Origin: Bacteroidota bacterium
GTDB taxonomy: Bacteria > Bacteroidota > Bacteroidia > Bacteroidales > JAGNHN01
DNA length: 64,000 bases
Direction: 5' to 3'
Assembly (NCBI GenBank): GCA_022710185.1
Contig: JAKLHK010000019.1
Span: forward strand, 1 to 64,000
The notes beneath the pieces were generated by a model. It was not told where the DNA came from, made no database searches, and saw only the letters and a program-made list of their open reading frames with translations. Below are positions 1-7,932 of the stretch, piece by piece (the stretch's first letter is position 1; each line of letters begins with the position of its first letter). The translations under genes were made by a program, and so were the position numbers.

Positions 1-150
1 GCGTGGGGCTTTTGTACTGGCCTCCCCCCCTGTGGATCACGCTGGGCACGCAGTGCGCAGCGTAATCCAGTGCCATGCCGAGCGTGGGGCTTTTGTACTG
101 GCCTCCCCCCCTGTGGATCACGATGGGCACGCAGTGCGCAGCGTAATCCA
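1..150. repeat. 81-bp tandem repeat, two copies
   Basis: A unit beginning GCGTGGGGCTTTTGTACTGG occurs at 1-81 and again at 82-150. Over the shared length the copies differ at very few positions, for example CGCTGGGC against CGATGGGC. The array touches the window edge, so the true copy number is unknown. The unit is 27 codons long, so it keeps a reading frame open on the minus strand. Confidence 0.85.
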
Positions 151-190
151 ATACCACGCGTAGAGTGAAGCCCTGGGCCACTCTACCCAT
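1..190 (-). CDS. Partial open frame encoding a 27-residue repeat, cut by window edge
   Basis: On the minus strand an ATG at 190 opens a frame that stays open to position 1 (63 codons). It encodes MGRVAQGFTLRV followed by two near-identical 27-residue units containing LDYAAHCVP, VIH and GGGQYKS. The VIH..GGGQY stretch faintly recalls the HSDGGGQY region of IS3-family integrase cores, but the acidic residue is missing, so a degenerate transposase scrap is only one possibility. The frame may equally be an accident of a repeat whose length is a multiple of three. I do not recognise the product. Confidence 0.25.
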   Translation of the reverse strand, partial: MGRVAQGFTLRVVLDYAAHCVPIVIHRGGGQYKSPTLGMALDYAAHCVPSVIHRGGGQYKSPT

Positions 191-232
191 TTTCTGAGGT
201 AACCCTTTTTCATTTGAACCTCTCAATAATCC

Positions 233-264
233 TTGCTCCTGATTCCAAAAAACTTCTACCTTTG
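233..264 (+). promoter_or_regulatory. Promoter of tRNA-Val (Bacteroidota type)
   Basis: TTG at 233-235 is followed 21 nt later by TACCTTTG at 257-264, a perfect match to the TAnnTTTG -7 box of Bacteroidota. The expected start of transcription, about 4-6 nt downstream, lies just before the tRNA at 275. Confidence 0.75.
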
Positions 265-274
265 CACGCTCAAG

Positions 275-349
275 GGGTGATTAGCTCAGTTGGTTTAGAG
301 CGCTACCTTCACACGGTAGAGGTCACTGGTTCGAATCCAGTATCACCCA
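275..349 (+). tRNA. tRNA-Val, anticodon CAC
   Basis: The acceptor arms GGGTGAT (275-281) and ATCACCC (342-348) pair perfectly and A349 is the discriminator. The anticodon stem CTACC/GGTAG encloses the loop TTCACAC, giving anticodon CAC, which reads the valine codon GUG. The T arm contains GGTTCGAATCC. CCA is not encoded and must be added after transcription. The gene stands alone with its own promoter and downstream hairpin. Confidence 0.96.
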
Positions 350-355
350 CTGGCG

Positions 356-380
356 AAGGCCGGTCCACAGGACCGGCCTT
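356..380 (+). terminator. Hairpin terminator after tRNA-Val
   Basis: AAGGCCGGTCC (356-366) and GGACCGGCCTT (370-380) form an 11-bp stem with an ACA loop 7 nt after the tRNA. The following sequence is only mildly U-rich (GTTCATT). Confidence 0.65.
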
Positions 381-417
381 GTTCATTCCAAAGCGTCCGG
401 AACTTGTTCCTGTAAGC

Positions 418-490
418 GTGGGTGCGAGAATAGGAATGCCGCTCACCCGCCCTAAACCACGCACTCACACTCACACTCACATTCCCCCTC
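418..490 (+). repeat. Dispersed repeat, copy A (with ACTCAC hexamers)
   Basis: A stretch starting GTGGGTGCGAGAATAGG and carrying ATGCCGCTCACCCGC leads into a short ACTCAC hexamer array at 463-480. A related copy lies inverted at 40331-40403. About 27 of the first 33 bases agree and both end in the ACTCAC array. The rest of 350-552 holds only the tRNA hairpin and a GAGCACTGAGCACT-like word repeat near 520-545. Confidence 0.7.
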
Positions 491-588
491 CACACTCAAT
501 CCTTCAACTCAAAAATGACGTTGAGCATTGAGCACTGAGCACTGATCCACATATGCACGCCGATTCCCCCCTTTGCCTACATTTGTGT

Positions 589-2910
589 ATGCTCCCACGC
601 CCCCGCCACCACGCTTTCCTCCTGATCCTCCTGGGCTCCCTGCTCGGGCTGGGCGGGTGCAGCGCGGCACGCTACCTGGAAGAAGACCAGTATTTCGTGG
701 ACCGTAACCGCATGGCCATCGAAAAGGACATGGCCAACGTGAGCGGGGAGGACCTGCTGAGCCTGGCGCGCCAGAAGCCCAACCCCCGCATCCTGCGCAC
801 CTGGCGATTCAGCTCCTGGGCCCATTACTACTCCCAGGCCCGGGATACCCGCTTCCGCCGCTGGATCGGCAATACCATGGCCAAGGAACCTGTATTGCTC
901 GACACCAGCCTGAGCGAGTCGTCCCTGCGGCAGATGGACCTCTACCTACAGAACAAGGGCGCGTTCGGCAACCGCCTCGGTTTCAGCGTGCGAAAGTCAC
1001 GCCACGGGGCCACCGTCACCTATCATGTGATGCCCGGCCGCGAATACACCTTGGAGCGCATCATCACTACAGTGGAGGATTCCATCGCGCGGCTCTTCCT
1101 TTCCGGCCATTTCGGCGAGAGCCTCTTGCGCCAGGGCATGGTGTACGATGTGGACATCCTCGACAACGAGAGGGACCGCATCGTCAGGCTGCTGAAAGAG
1201 TACGGCTTCTATGCCTTCACCCGGGAGTATATCCGCTATCAGATCGACAGCACCGGGGGTAAGGGCGGCATGAAGCTACAGATGATCCTCAGCAACCCCC
1301 CGGGTAAGGACCATCATCCGCGCTATGCCATCCGCAGGATCTTCATCCATACCGACTTCGACCCCCTGCTCCCGCTGGAAGGCTCCTACGATACCCTCAT
1401 CGTGGCCGACAAAAGGAATAGCATGGATAAGCCCCTGGCCCTCTACCATATCATATACCGCGACCGCCTGAAGGTGGATCCCGACGTGCTCATTCAGAAC
1501 ATATACATTGATCCGGGCCTGCTGTTCTCCGCGGGCGACGCCCAGCGCAGCTATCGAAGGCTGTCCGAGCTGCGGCTTTTCCGTCAGGTCAACATACAGT
1601 TCCGGGATGTCAGCCATGTGGAGGAGCGCCTGGGCAATGCCCTGGATGTGGAGATCCGCCTGGTCCGGGCCCCGGTAAATGCATTTTCTGTAGAAACCGA
1701 GGGGACCAACTCGGCCGGCGACCTGGGGATCGCGGGTAATCTGGTGTTCGAAAACCGCAACCTCTTCCGTAATGCCGAGACCTTCAACATTCGGCTTAAG
1801 GGGGCCATGGAATTGCAACGCATGGCCGAGGGATCCGGGGATGAGTTTCTGATATTCAATACCTTCGAGACCGGTGCCCAGGCAGGCTTGCGCTTTCCCC
1901 GCTTTCTGCTGCCCGTCAGCCCCGAGCAGTTTCCCAAGCTGTTCGAGCCGTTGACCCTGCTCGACCTGGGATTCAATGTGAGGCAACGCCCGGATTACCG
2001 CCGCACGGTGACCAATCTTTCGTTCGGCTATGAATGGAAGGAAGGCAATACCCGCAAGCATGTGCTCTATCCGGCCGACTTCAACGCCGTGAATATCGTG
2101 GCCGACTCCACTTTCGACCCGGGGCGCTTCGGCCCCCGCTATGTGGCCCAGTATTCCGACCACCTGCTGGCCGCCCTCAAGTACAGCTTCATCCTGAACA
2201 CCCAGCCCATCGCCAGGGGAGGGGACTACCGTTATTTCCGTGCCAACTTCAGTGCTTCAGGCAATTTCCTGAACTTCGCCAGCAGCCTGATGCAGGCCCC
2301 CCACGATGCCGAAGGGCATTACCGCCTATTCAATATCCGCTTCGCCCAGTTTATCCGTTTGGATGCCGACTTTCGCAACTACTTAATATTCAGGGAGGGG
2401 CATGTCCTGGCTACACGCATGGCCAGCGGTCTCGGGGTACCCTACGGCAATTCCGACGTCCTTCCCTTCGAGCAGGCCTTCTTTTCGGGGGGGGCCAATG
2501 GATTGAGGGGCTGGGAACTCCGCTCCCTGGGTCCGGGAGGGTTCCGCGACCTGAGCGGGAGTACCTATGACAAGATCGGGGACATCCTTCTGGAAGCCAA
2601 TGCGGAGTACCGTTTTCCGGTGTACAGCTACCTGAAGGGTGCCATCTATGCGGATATCGGGAACGTCTGGCTGCTGCATGCCGCCGAGGCCTTCCCTCAT
2701 GGGGAGTTCAGCTCCGGCCGCTTCCTCTCCGAGCTGGCCGTGGATGCAGGCCTGGGTTTCAGGCTTGATTTCAGTTTTTTTCTCTTCCGCCTTGATCTGG
2801 CCCTGCCCCTGCGTGACCCATCCTTCAGTGAAGGGGAGCGCTGGCACCGTCTGAAGGATTGGCAGGGCTCGGACCTCGTTTGGAACTTCGGGATCGGTTA
2901 TCCCTTCTGA
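589..2910 (+). CDS. tamL: TamL-type BamA/TamA-family outer membrane lipoprotein
   Basis: Omp85-superfamily protein, probably the outer-membrane half of the translocation and assembly module of Bacteroidota. The ATG at 589 gives a basic start, a hydrophobic stretch and lipobox LGGC with Cys24, followed by the CSAARYL signature typical of TamL. An upstream in-frame ATG at 553 adds 12 residues and weakens the signal peptide. POTRA-like segments fill roughly residues 90-370. The barrel follows, with a GLRGW motif near residue 640, where Omp85 proteins carry the lid-lock loop motif, and a terminal aromatic residue in GIGYPF. The helicase gene follows after 3 nt. TamB is not in the window. A TACATTTG box sits only 3 nt before this ATG. 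Confidence 0.88.
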   Translation: MLPRPRHHAFLLILLGSLLGLGGCSAARYLEEDQYFVDRNRMAIEKDMANVSGEDLLSLARQKPNPRILRTWRFSSWAHYYSQARDTRFRRWIGNTMAKEPVLLDTSLSESSLRQMDLYLQNKGAFGNRLGFSVRKSRHGATVTYHVMPGREYTLERIITTVEDSIARLFLSGHFGESLLRQGMVYDVDILDNERDRIVRLLKEYGFYAFTREYIRYQIDSTGGKGGMKLQMILSNPPGKDHHPRYAIRRIFIHTDFDPLLPLEGSYDTLIVADKRNSMDKPLALYHIIYRDRLKVDPDVLIQNIYIDPGLLFSAGDAQRSYRRLSELRLFRQVNIQFRDVSHVEERLGNALDVEIRLVRAPVNAFSVETEGTNSAGDLGIAGNLVFENRNLFRNAETFNIRLKGAMELQRMAEGSGDEFLIFNTFETGAQAGLRFPRFLLPVSPEQFPKLFEPLTLLDLGFNVRQRPDYRRTVTNLSFGYEWKEGNTRKHVLYPADFNAVNIVADSTFDPGRFGPRYVAQYSDHLLAALKYSFILNTQPIARGGDYRYFRANFSASGNFLNFASSLMQAPHDAEGHYRLFNIRFAQFIRLDADFRNYLIFREGHVLATRMASGLGVPYGNSDVLPFEQAFFSGGANGLRGWELRSLGPGGFRDLSGSTYDKIGDILLEANAEYRFPVYSYLKGAIYADIGNVWLLHAAEAFPHGEFSSGRFLSELAVDAGLGFRLDFSFFLFRLDLALPLRDPSFSEGERWHRLKDWQGSDLVWNFGIGYPF

Positions 2911-2913
2911 GCC

Positions 2914-4341
2914 ATGGTCACCCGTCCTGAAGTGGCATCCCGCCTGCGCCAGCACTTTCCCTACGAACCCACCCCGGGCCAGGAGAAGGCGATCCTCTGC
3001 CTGGCCGACTTCGTGCTTGACCCTGACCCCTCCACCCTCTTCATGCTCAGGGGCTATGCCGGAACAGGCAAGACCTCCCTGGTGAGCGCCCTGGTGCAGA
3101 TGCTGGCCAGTTTCAGGATACAAACGGTGCTGCTCGCCCCCACCGGCCGGGCGGCCAAGGTGCTGGGCAGCTATTCCGGGAAACGGGCCCATACCATCCA
3201 CAAGATGATCTATTACCAACGGGTCAATGCCGATGGCTCCATCAGCCTGGAACTTGCGGCAAACCGCATGCAGCGTGTACTCTTCATCGTGGACGAGGCC
3301 TCCATGATTACCGACACGGCCACCTCATCCCAGGGGTTCAGCGGAAGGAACCTGCTCGCCGACCTTTTTCAGTTTGTTTATTCCGGCGACCGCTGCCGCC
3401 TGATGCTCATCGGGGATACGGCCCAGCTCCCTCCCGTGGGCATGAACCTGAGCCCGGCCCTGAACCCTGCGCTGCTCAAGGCCTCCTTTCATGTGAAGAT
3501 ATATGAGGAAGAGCTAACCGATGTCGTACGTCAGGCCATGGAATCGGGCATCCTGATCAATGCTACCCGCCTCAGGGAGAAGATCGCCGCAGAAGAGGCC
3601 GGCCTTCCCCTGCTGCGCTGCGCAGGCTATCCCGACCTGATCCGCATCAGCGGCTACGAACTCCAGGAGGCACTACAGGAACACTGCGGACCGGACCAGC
3701 TCGAGGACAGCGTCATCATCACCCGCTCCAACCGCAGGGCCAACCTGTTCAACCAGGAGGTGCGGAGGCGCATCCTCTACCGCGAAGGGGAACTCAATGC
3801 CGGGGACCTGCTGATGGTTGTCCGGAACAATTACTTCTGGCTGGAGCCCGAATCCGAGGCCGGCTTCATCGCCAATGGGGATATCATCGAGGTAATGCGC
3901 ATCGCCAACCAGCAGGAACGTTATGGGCTGCGCTTCGCGGAGCTGATCTTCCGCATGCTGGACTATCCCGGGCAGCCGGAAGTAAACGCCATGGTCATGC
4001 TCGATACCCTGGCCTCCCCAGGTCCAGCCCTGATGGAGGAAGACCAGCAGCGGTTGTTCCAGGGCGTGATGGCCGACCATGCCCACATCCTCAACCGCCA
4101 GGCCCGGCTGGAGGCTGTACGTAACGATCCATGGTACAACGCCTTGCAGGTGAAATTCGCCTATGCGCTCACCTGCCACAAGACCCAGGGGGGGCAATGG
4201 CGAACGGTATTCGTGGACCAGGGCTACCTGAGGGATGACATGATAGGAAAGGAATACCTGCGTTGGCTGTACACGGCCCTCACCCGCGGCACAGAGAAGG
4301 TATTTCTTGTGGGGTTCAGGGACGAGATCGCGGAGGACTGA
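2914..4341 (+). CDS. RecD-like ATP-dependent DNA helicase (SF1B)
   Basis: A 475-residue single-polypeptide helicase of the RecD/UvrD_C_2 type common in Bacteroidota. It has Walker A GYAGTGKT at about residues 47-54, Walker B VDEAS near 125-129, the GDTAQLPPVG motif III, and CHKTQGGQW near residue 421, the C-terminal motif that couples ATP hydrolysis to translocation. It lacks the long N-terminal domain of RecD2. The role is probably 5'-3' unwinding in repair, which is family knowledge. It starts 3 nt after tamL and is likely cotranscribed. Confidence 0.9.
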   Translation: MVTRPEVASRLRQHFPYEPTPGQEKAILCLADFVLDPDPSTLFMLRGYAGTGKTSLVSALVQMLASFRIQTVLLAPTGRAAKVLGSYSGKRAHTIHKMIYYQRVNADGSISLELAANRMQRVLFIVDEASMITDTATSSQGFSGRNLLADLFQFVYSGDRCRLMLIGDTAQLPPVGMNLSPALNPALLKASFHVKIYEEELTDVVRQAMESGILINATRLREKIAAEEAGLPLLRCAGYPDLIRISGYELQEALQEHCGPDQLEDSVIITRSNRRANLFNQEVRRRILYREGELNAGDLLMVVRNNYFWLEPESEAGFIANGDIIEVMRIANQQERYGLRFAELIFRMLDYPGQPEVNAMVMLDTLASPGPALMEEDQQRLFQGVMADHAHILNRQARLEAVRNDPWYNALQVKFAYALTCHKTQGGQWRTVFVDQGYLRDDMIGKEYLRWLYTALTRGTEKVFLVGFRDEIAED

Positions 4342-4365
4342 GGACCGGATGGCCCTGAAAACGAA

Positions 4366-4392
4366 GTTGCCGATGTTCATCACATCGGCAAC
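4366..4392. terminator. Hairpin between convergent helicase and proS genes
   Basis: GTTGCCGATG (4366-4375) and CATCGGCAAC (4383-4392) form a perfect 10-bp stem with a 7-nt loop in the 81-nt gap between the two convergent stop codons. No U-tract follows on either strand, so it is either a bidirectional block or an mRNA 3' end stabiliser. Confidence 0.5.
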
Positions 4393-4422
4393 CTGGCCTT
4401 AAGTGCCTGAGGTCTATTGCAT

Positions 4423-5898
4423 TTAATAGGCCCTCGCAAATACCACCCGCCGTTCGGAGGGTTTGCCCGTGCGTATGCACACGCCTTTTTCTTCCCTGGC
4501 GTTCAATGGGATGAGGCGTATGGTAGCTTTGGTTTCTTCCTTGATCAGCTGCTCGGTCTCCGGACTTCCGTCCCAATGGGCCAGCACAAAACCCCCGCGC
4601 TGGTCGAGGATATCGTTGAACTCCTGCCAGCTGTCTGCCTTGTGGGTGCTGGCATCGCGGAAAGTGAGGGCCTTCTGGTACAGGTTGTCCTGGATATTTT
4701 CCAGCAGGTGCTGGATTTTATGCCCGATATCGGTAAGTTGGAGCACCTCTTTCTCCAGGGTGTCGCGCCGGGCCACTTCCACCGTGCCGTTCTCGATGTC
4801 GCGGGGGCCTATGGCCAGGCGCACCGGTACCCCCTTGAATTCGTACTCGTTGAACTTCCATCCGGGCTTCTGGGAATCATCGTCATCGAATTTGACGCTG
4901 ATGCCCCGGGCGCGCAGGTCGTCCATAATGCTGCGAGCCACCACGGCGATCTCGTCCAGCTGCTCCACCTTTTTATATATAGGCACGATGACCACCTGCA
5001 GCGGGGCCAGCTTCGGGGGAAGCACCAGGCCGTTGTCGTCGCTGTGGGCCATCACCAGGGCACCCATCAGCCGGGTGGAAACGCCCCAGGAGGTAGCCCA
5101 GACATGCTCCAGTTCGTTGGACTTGTTGAGGAACTTCACGTCGAAGGCCCTGGCGAAGTTCTGCCCCAGGAAGTGGCTGGTGCCAGCCTGCAGGGCCTTC
5201 CCGTCCTGCATGAGGGCTTCGATGCAATAGGTCTCCACTGCCCCTGCGAAGCGTTCGTTGGGCGACTTGATGCCCTGGAGCACCGGCAGGGCCATCCACT
5301 GCTCAGCGAAGGTGGCGTATACCCTGAGCATCTGCTCAGTCTCGGCGATGGCCTCATCGCGGGTGGCATGGGCCGTATGCCCTTCCTGCCATAGGAACTC
5401 CGCCGTGCGCAGGAACAGCCGTGTCCGCATCTCCCAGCGCACCACATTGGCCCACTGGTTCACCAGCAGCGGCAGGTCGCGGTACGACTGTATCCAGTTG
5501 CGATAGGTGTCCCAGATGATGGTCTCCGATGTCGGGCGGATGATGAGCTCTTCTTCCAGGCGGGCTTCTTCGTCTACCACCACCCCCTTGCCGTCTGGGG
5601 AGTTCTTGAGCCGGTAATGGGTGACTACGGCACATTCTTTGGCGAAGCCTTCCACATGTGCGGCTTCCTTGCTGAAGAACGATTTGGGGATGAAGAGTGG
5701 GAAATAGGCGTTCTGATGCCCGGTGGCCTTGAACATATCGTCCAGGGCGCGCTGCATCTTCTCCCAGATGGCATAGCCGTAGGGCTTAATGACCATGCAG
5801 CCGCGCACGGCCGAGTTTTCGGCCAGCCCGGCCTTGATCACCAGGTCATTGTACCATTTGGAATAATCCTCTTCCCTGCTTGAAAAATTCTTGGCCAT
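4423..5898 (-). CDS. proS: Prolyl-tRNA synthetase (type 3, archaeal/eukaryotic-like)
   Basis: Charges tRNA-Pro with proline in the cytoplasm. The 491-residue length and lack of the editing insertion fit the short ProS type 3 used by many Bacteroidota. Class II features are visible: [14 protein letters not shown] at the N terminus, RPTSETIIW near residue 125, and [14 protein letters not shown] with the motif 2 arginine, followed by EGHTAHAT. The C-terminal extension ends in ARAY, and a terminal Tyr is typical of this subtype. It is convergent with the helicase and divergent from the lipoprotein gene at 6002. Confidence 0.96.
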   Translation of the reverse strand: MAKNFSSREEDYSKWYNDLVIKAGLAENSAVRGCMVIKPYGYAIWEKMQRALDDMFKATGHQNAYFPLFIPKSFFSKEAAHVEGFAKECAVVTHYRLKNSPDGKGVVVDEEARLEEELIIRPTSETIIWDTYRNWIQSYRDLPLLVNQWANVVRWEMRTRLFLRTAEFLWQEGHTAHATRDEAIAETEQMLRVYATFAEQWMALPVLQGIKSPNERFAGAVETYCIEALMQDGKALQAGTSHFLGQNFARAFDVKFLNKSNELEHVWATSWGVSTRLMGALVMAHSDDNGLVLPPKLAPLQVVIVPIYKKVEQLDEIAVVARSIMDDLRARGISVKFDDDDSQKPGWKFNEYEFKGVPVRLAIGPRDIENGTVEVARRDTLEKEVLQLTDIGHKIQHLLENIQDNLYQKALTFRDASTHKADSWQEFNDILDQRGGFVLAHWDGSPETEQLIKEETKATIRLIPLNAREEKGVCIRTGKPSERRVVFARAY

Positions 5899-5953
5899 GA
5901 TCTGACTTTGGTATGAAACTTGCTTTTTAAGGACGGATTGGAAGCGTGAGCGA

Positions 5954-5961
5954 CAAAATTA
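5954..5961 (-). promoter_or_regulatory. Candidate -7 box upstream of proS
   Basis: On the minus strand TAATTTTG is a perfect TAnnTTTG match 55 nt upstream of the proS start. No clear -33 TTTG is seen at the usual spacing. Confidence 0.45.
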
Positions 5962-6001
5962 ACAAATACGGTAGTTCCACTAATCCAGGGAGGACAGAAC
6001 A

Positions 6002-7888
6002 ATGAAAAAGATGTGGTCAGTTTTAACGATGGCTCTGGCAGTGATGCTCGGCTCCTGCTCTGCGGCCCATTCGTCCTACGCTGGGTACGACGATGTGTAT
6101 TACACCCCTTCGGATGCCCCCGCACAGGCCCCTGCAGCTCCTGTGGTCACCCAGTACCAGGTGGCACCCGACCAGGCGACCTATACGGTGAAAGAGCCGG
6201 CCGTTGCGGCCGACCCCAACTATGCCGGCCATGACGAAGACCTGGTATACGGGAACAATACCTACCGCGAAGACCCGGAATATGTCCCCGACCAGAGCCA
6301 GGAGTACCAGGGCGGCACCTATACCGATCCCGAGGGCAATGTTTACGTCACCAACAACTATTACGGCGGAGACTTCCGCTACGATGACTATTACGACTAC
6401 GCCTACGCCTCGAGGATACGCCGTTTCCACAACTACGGCTTCAACAGCTATTACCACGATTACTACACCAACCAGTACTGGTACAACAACGATCCCTGGT
6501 GCTATGGCACCAGCATCTACATGGGATATGACTTCTGGTACCCTTCGTATTATTACTATGGATACCCCGGATGGTCCGTTGGCTTTGGCTGGGGGTGGGG
6601 TGGACTCTATCTCGGCTGGCCCTACCACGGGGTGTTCCATCCCTATCATTCCTGGGGATATAATGGATACTGGGGCTGGGGGTCATACTCCCATGGTTAC
6701 TGGAACGGGTACTGGGACGGTTACTATAGCGGTTACTGGGACGGAGGATACTACGGGCATTATGGCAACTACTATTACAACAGCCACGATAACAATGCCT
6801 ATTATGGTCCGCGTAACCCCCGCACCAGCACCAGCGGCACCAGCCGCGACGGCCGCAGCCCCCGCAGCCTGGGCGAACGTTACGAGGCCAGCATGGCCAA
6901 CCAGGGCGTGGTAACCCCTCGCGCCGAGCGTATGCTTGCCATGGAGTCTTCCGGGCCCCGCCAGGGCAATACGGTGAGGACCAACGAAACCTCCACTGGC
7001 AATGCCACCGGAAGAGCTGCCGCCGAGCCTATTCAGGGACGTAGCAATGCGCAGACCAGCGGAAACGTCAGGGAGACCGGGAACAGGGATGCATCCGCTG
7101 CCGGCGCCACCAACCAGGCTTCAGCCGAAATGCAGCCTGCAGGCAGCGTGCGCGAGAACACCGCCCGCAGTGAAGAGAACAGGACTGCCTCCGGCAGCAG
7201 GGTGCAGGAACGTCCGGCCGGTGTCCAGGGCCAGACCGATGGCAATGCCGGCGGGGTGACCCGCCCGGCAGAAAGGCCTGCACAGACCAACCGCACCGAG
7301 AACACCACCCGCTACAACTACGAAAGCAGGGAAGACCAGGGTGCAACCAAATACAGCCGCCCCGATGCTTCCGTATATCAGCGGTATCAGAAGCCCAAGG
7401 TCTATACCTCGCCCACATACACCCGCCCGCAGTCGAGCCAGGAATACACCAGTCCCGGCGCCAAGGACCCCCGCAACTACACACGCCCTGCCACTACCGA
7501 AGGCCAGCGCAGAGAATATACCCGGCCCGGCAACACCGAGCAGCGGAGCACCCCCGACTACAGCCGTCCTGCTGAACAGCAGCAGAGCGCTCCCTCGCGC
7601 AGCTATACACCCCCGAGCCGCCAGAGCGAGCCTTCCTACACCCCGCCGACGCGCACCTACAGCCCCCCGGCTCAACGGGAGAACCGCTCCTATACTCCCA
7701 GCCGCAGCTACGAAGCCCCTTCGCGGTCGTCAGGAAACTCTTCTTCCTCTTCAAAAAGCAACTCAAGCTATACTCCCTCGAGGTCTTCGGGCAGCTCAGG
7801 CTCATCAGGCAGCTCCCGCTCCTCGGGCAACTCCCGCTCATCTTCCTCTTCCTCCGGGTCGTCCTCGGGCAGAAGCGGGAAGCGCTAA
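6002..7888 (+). CDS. Tyr/Trp/Gly-rich lipoprotein with YTRP/YTPP repeats and Ser tail
   Basis: Not recognised as a characterised family. The N terminus (MKKMWSVLTM, then LGSC with Cys19) is a lipoprotein signal. Residues about 35-110 are acidic and Tyr-rich. Residues about 120-265 are dominated by Tyr, Trp, Gly and Asp in YYDYAY, WGWG and GYWDGYY strings. Residues about 265-440 are rich in Asn, Thr, Gly and Arg. Residues about 440-590 carry many YTRP, YSRP, YTSP and YTPP motifs. The last 60 residues are mostly Ser and Gly, ending in GKR. A surface-anchored, largely unstructured protein with adhesive or matrix character is an inference. The FadL-family gene follows after 44 nt. Confidence 0.8.
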   Translation: MKKMWSVLTMALAVMLGSCSAAHSSYAGYDDVYYTPSDAPAQAPAAPVVTQYQVAPDQATYTVKEPAVAADPNYAGHDEDLVYGNNTYREDPEYVPDQSQEYQGGTYTDPEGNVYVTNNYYGGDFRYDDYYDYAYASRIRRFHNYGFNSYYHDYYTNQYWYNNDPWCYGTSIYMGYDFWYPSYYYYGYPGWSVGFGWGWGGLYLGWPYHGVFHPYHSWGYNGYWGWGSYSHGYWNGYWDGYYSGYWDGGYYGHYGNYYYNSHDNNAYYGPRNPRTSTSGTSRDGRSPRSLGERYEASMANQGVVTPRAERMLAMESSGPRQGNTVRTNETSTGNATGRAAAEPIQGRSNAQTSGNVRETGNRDASAAGATNQASAEMQPAGSVRENTARSEENRTASGSRVQERPAGVQGQTDGNAGGVTRPAERPAQTNRTENTTRYNYESREDQGATKYSRPDASVYQRYQKPKVYTSPTYTRPQSSQEYTSPGAKDPRNYTRPATTEGQRREYTRPGNTEQRSTPDYSRPAEQQQSAPSRSYTPPSRQSEPSYTPPTRTYSPPAQRENRSYTPSRSYEAPSRSSGNSSSSSKSNSSYTPSRSSGSSGSSGSSRSSGNSRSSSSSSGSSSGRSGKR

Positions 7889-7932
7889 GCGCAAACCCCA
7901 TAGCACCAGGATAACTTAAGCCAACAGTAATC

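Noticed and set aside
1..150. CRISPR-like array at the left edge
   Set aside because: The unit repeats as a whole with no unique spacers, so it is a plain tandem repeat.
214..531. 105-residue plus-strand open frame across the tRNA-Val gene
   Set aside because: It reads straight through the tRNA and its hairpin; the RNA gene explains the sequence.
1276..2163. Long minus-strand open frame opposite tamL
   Set aside because: It is antisense to a well-supported gene. In this GC-rich DNA long antisense frames are expected, and the translation shows no domain.
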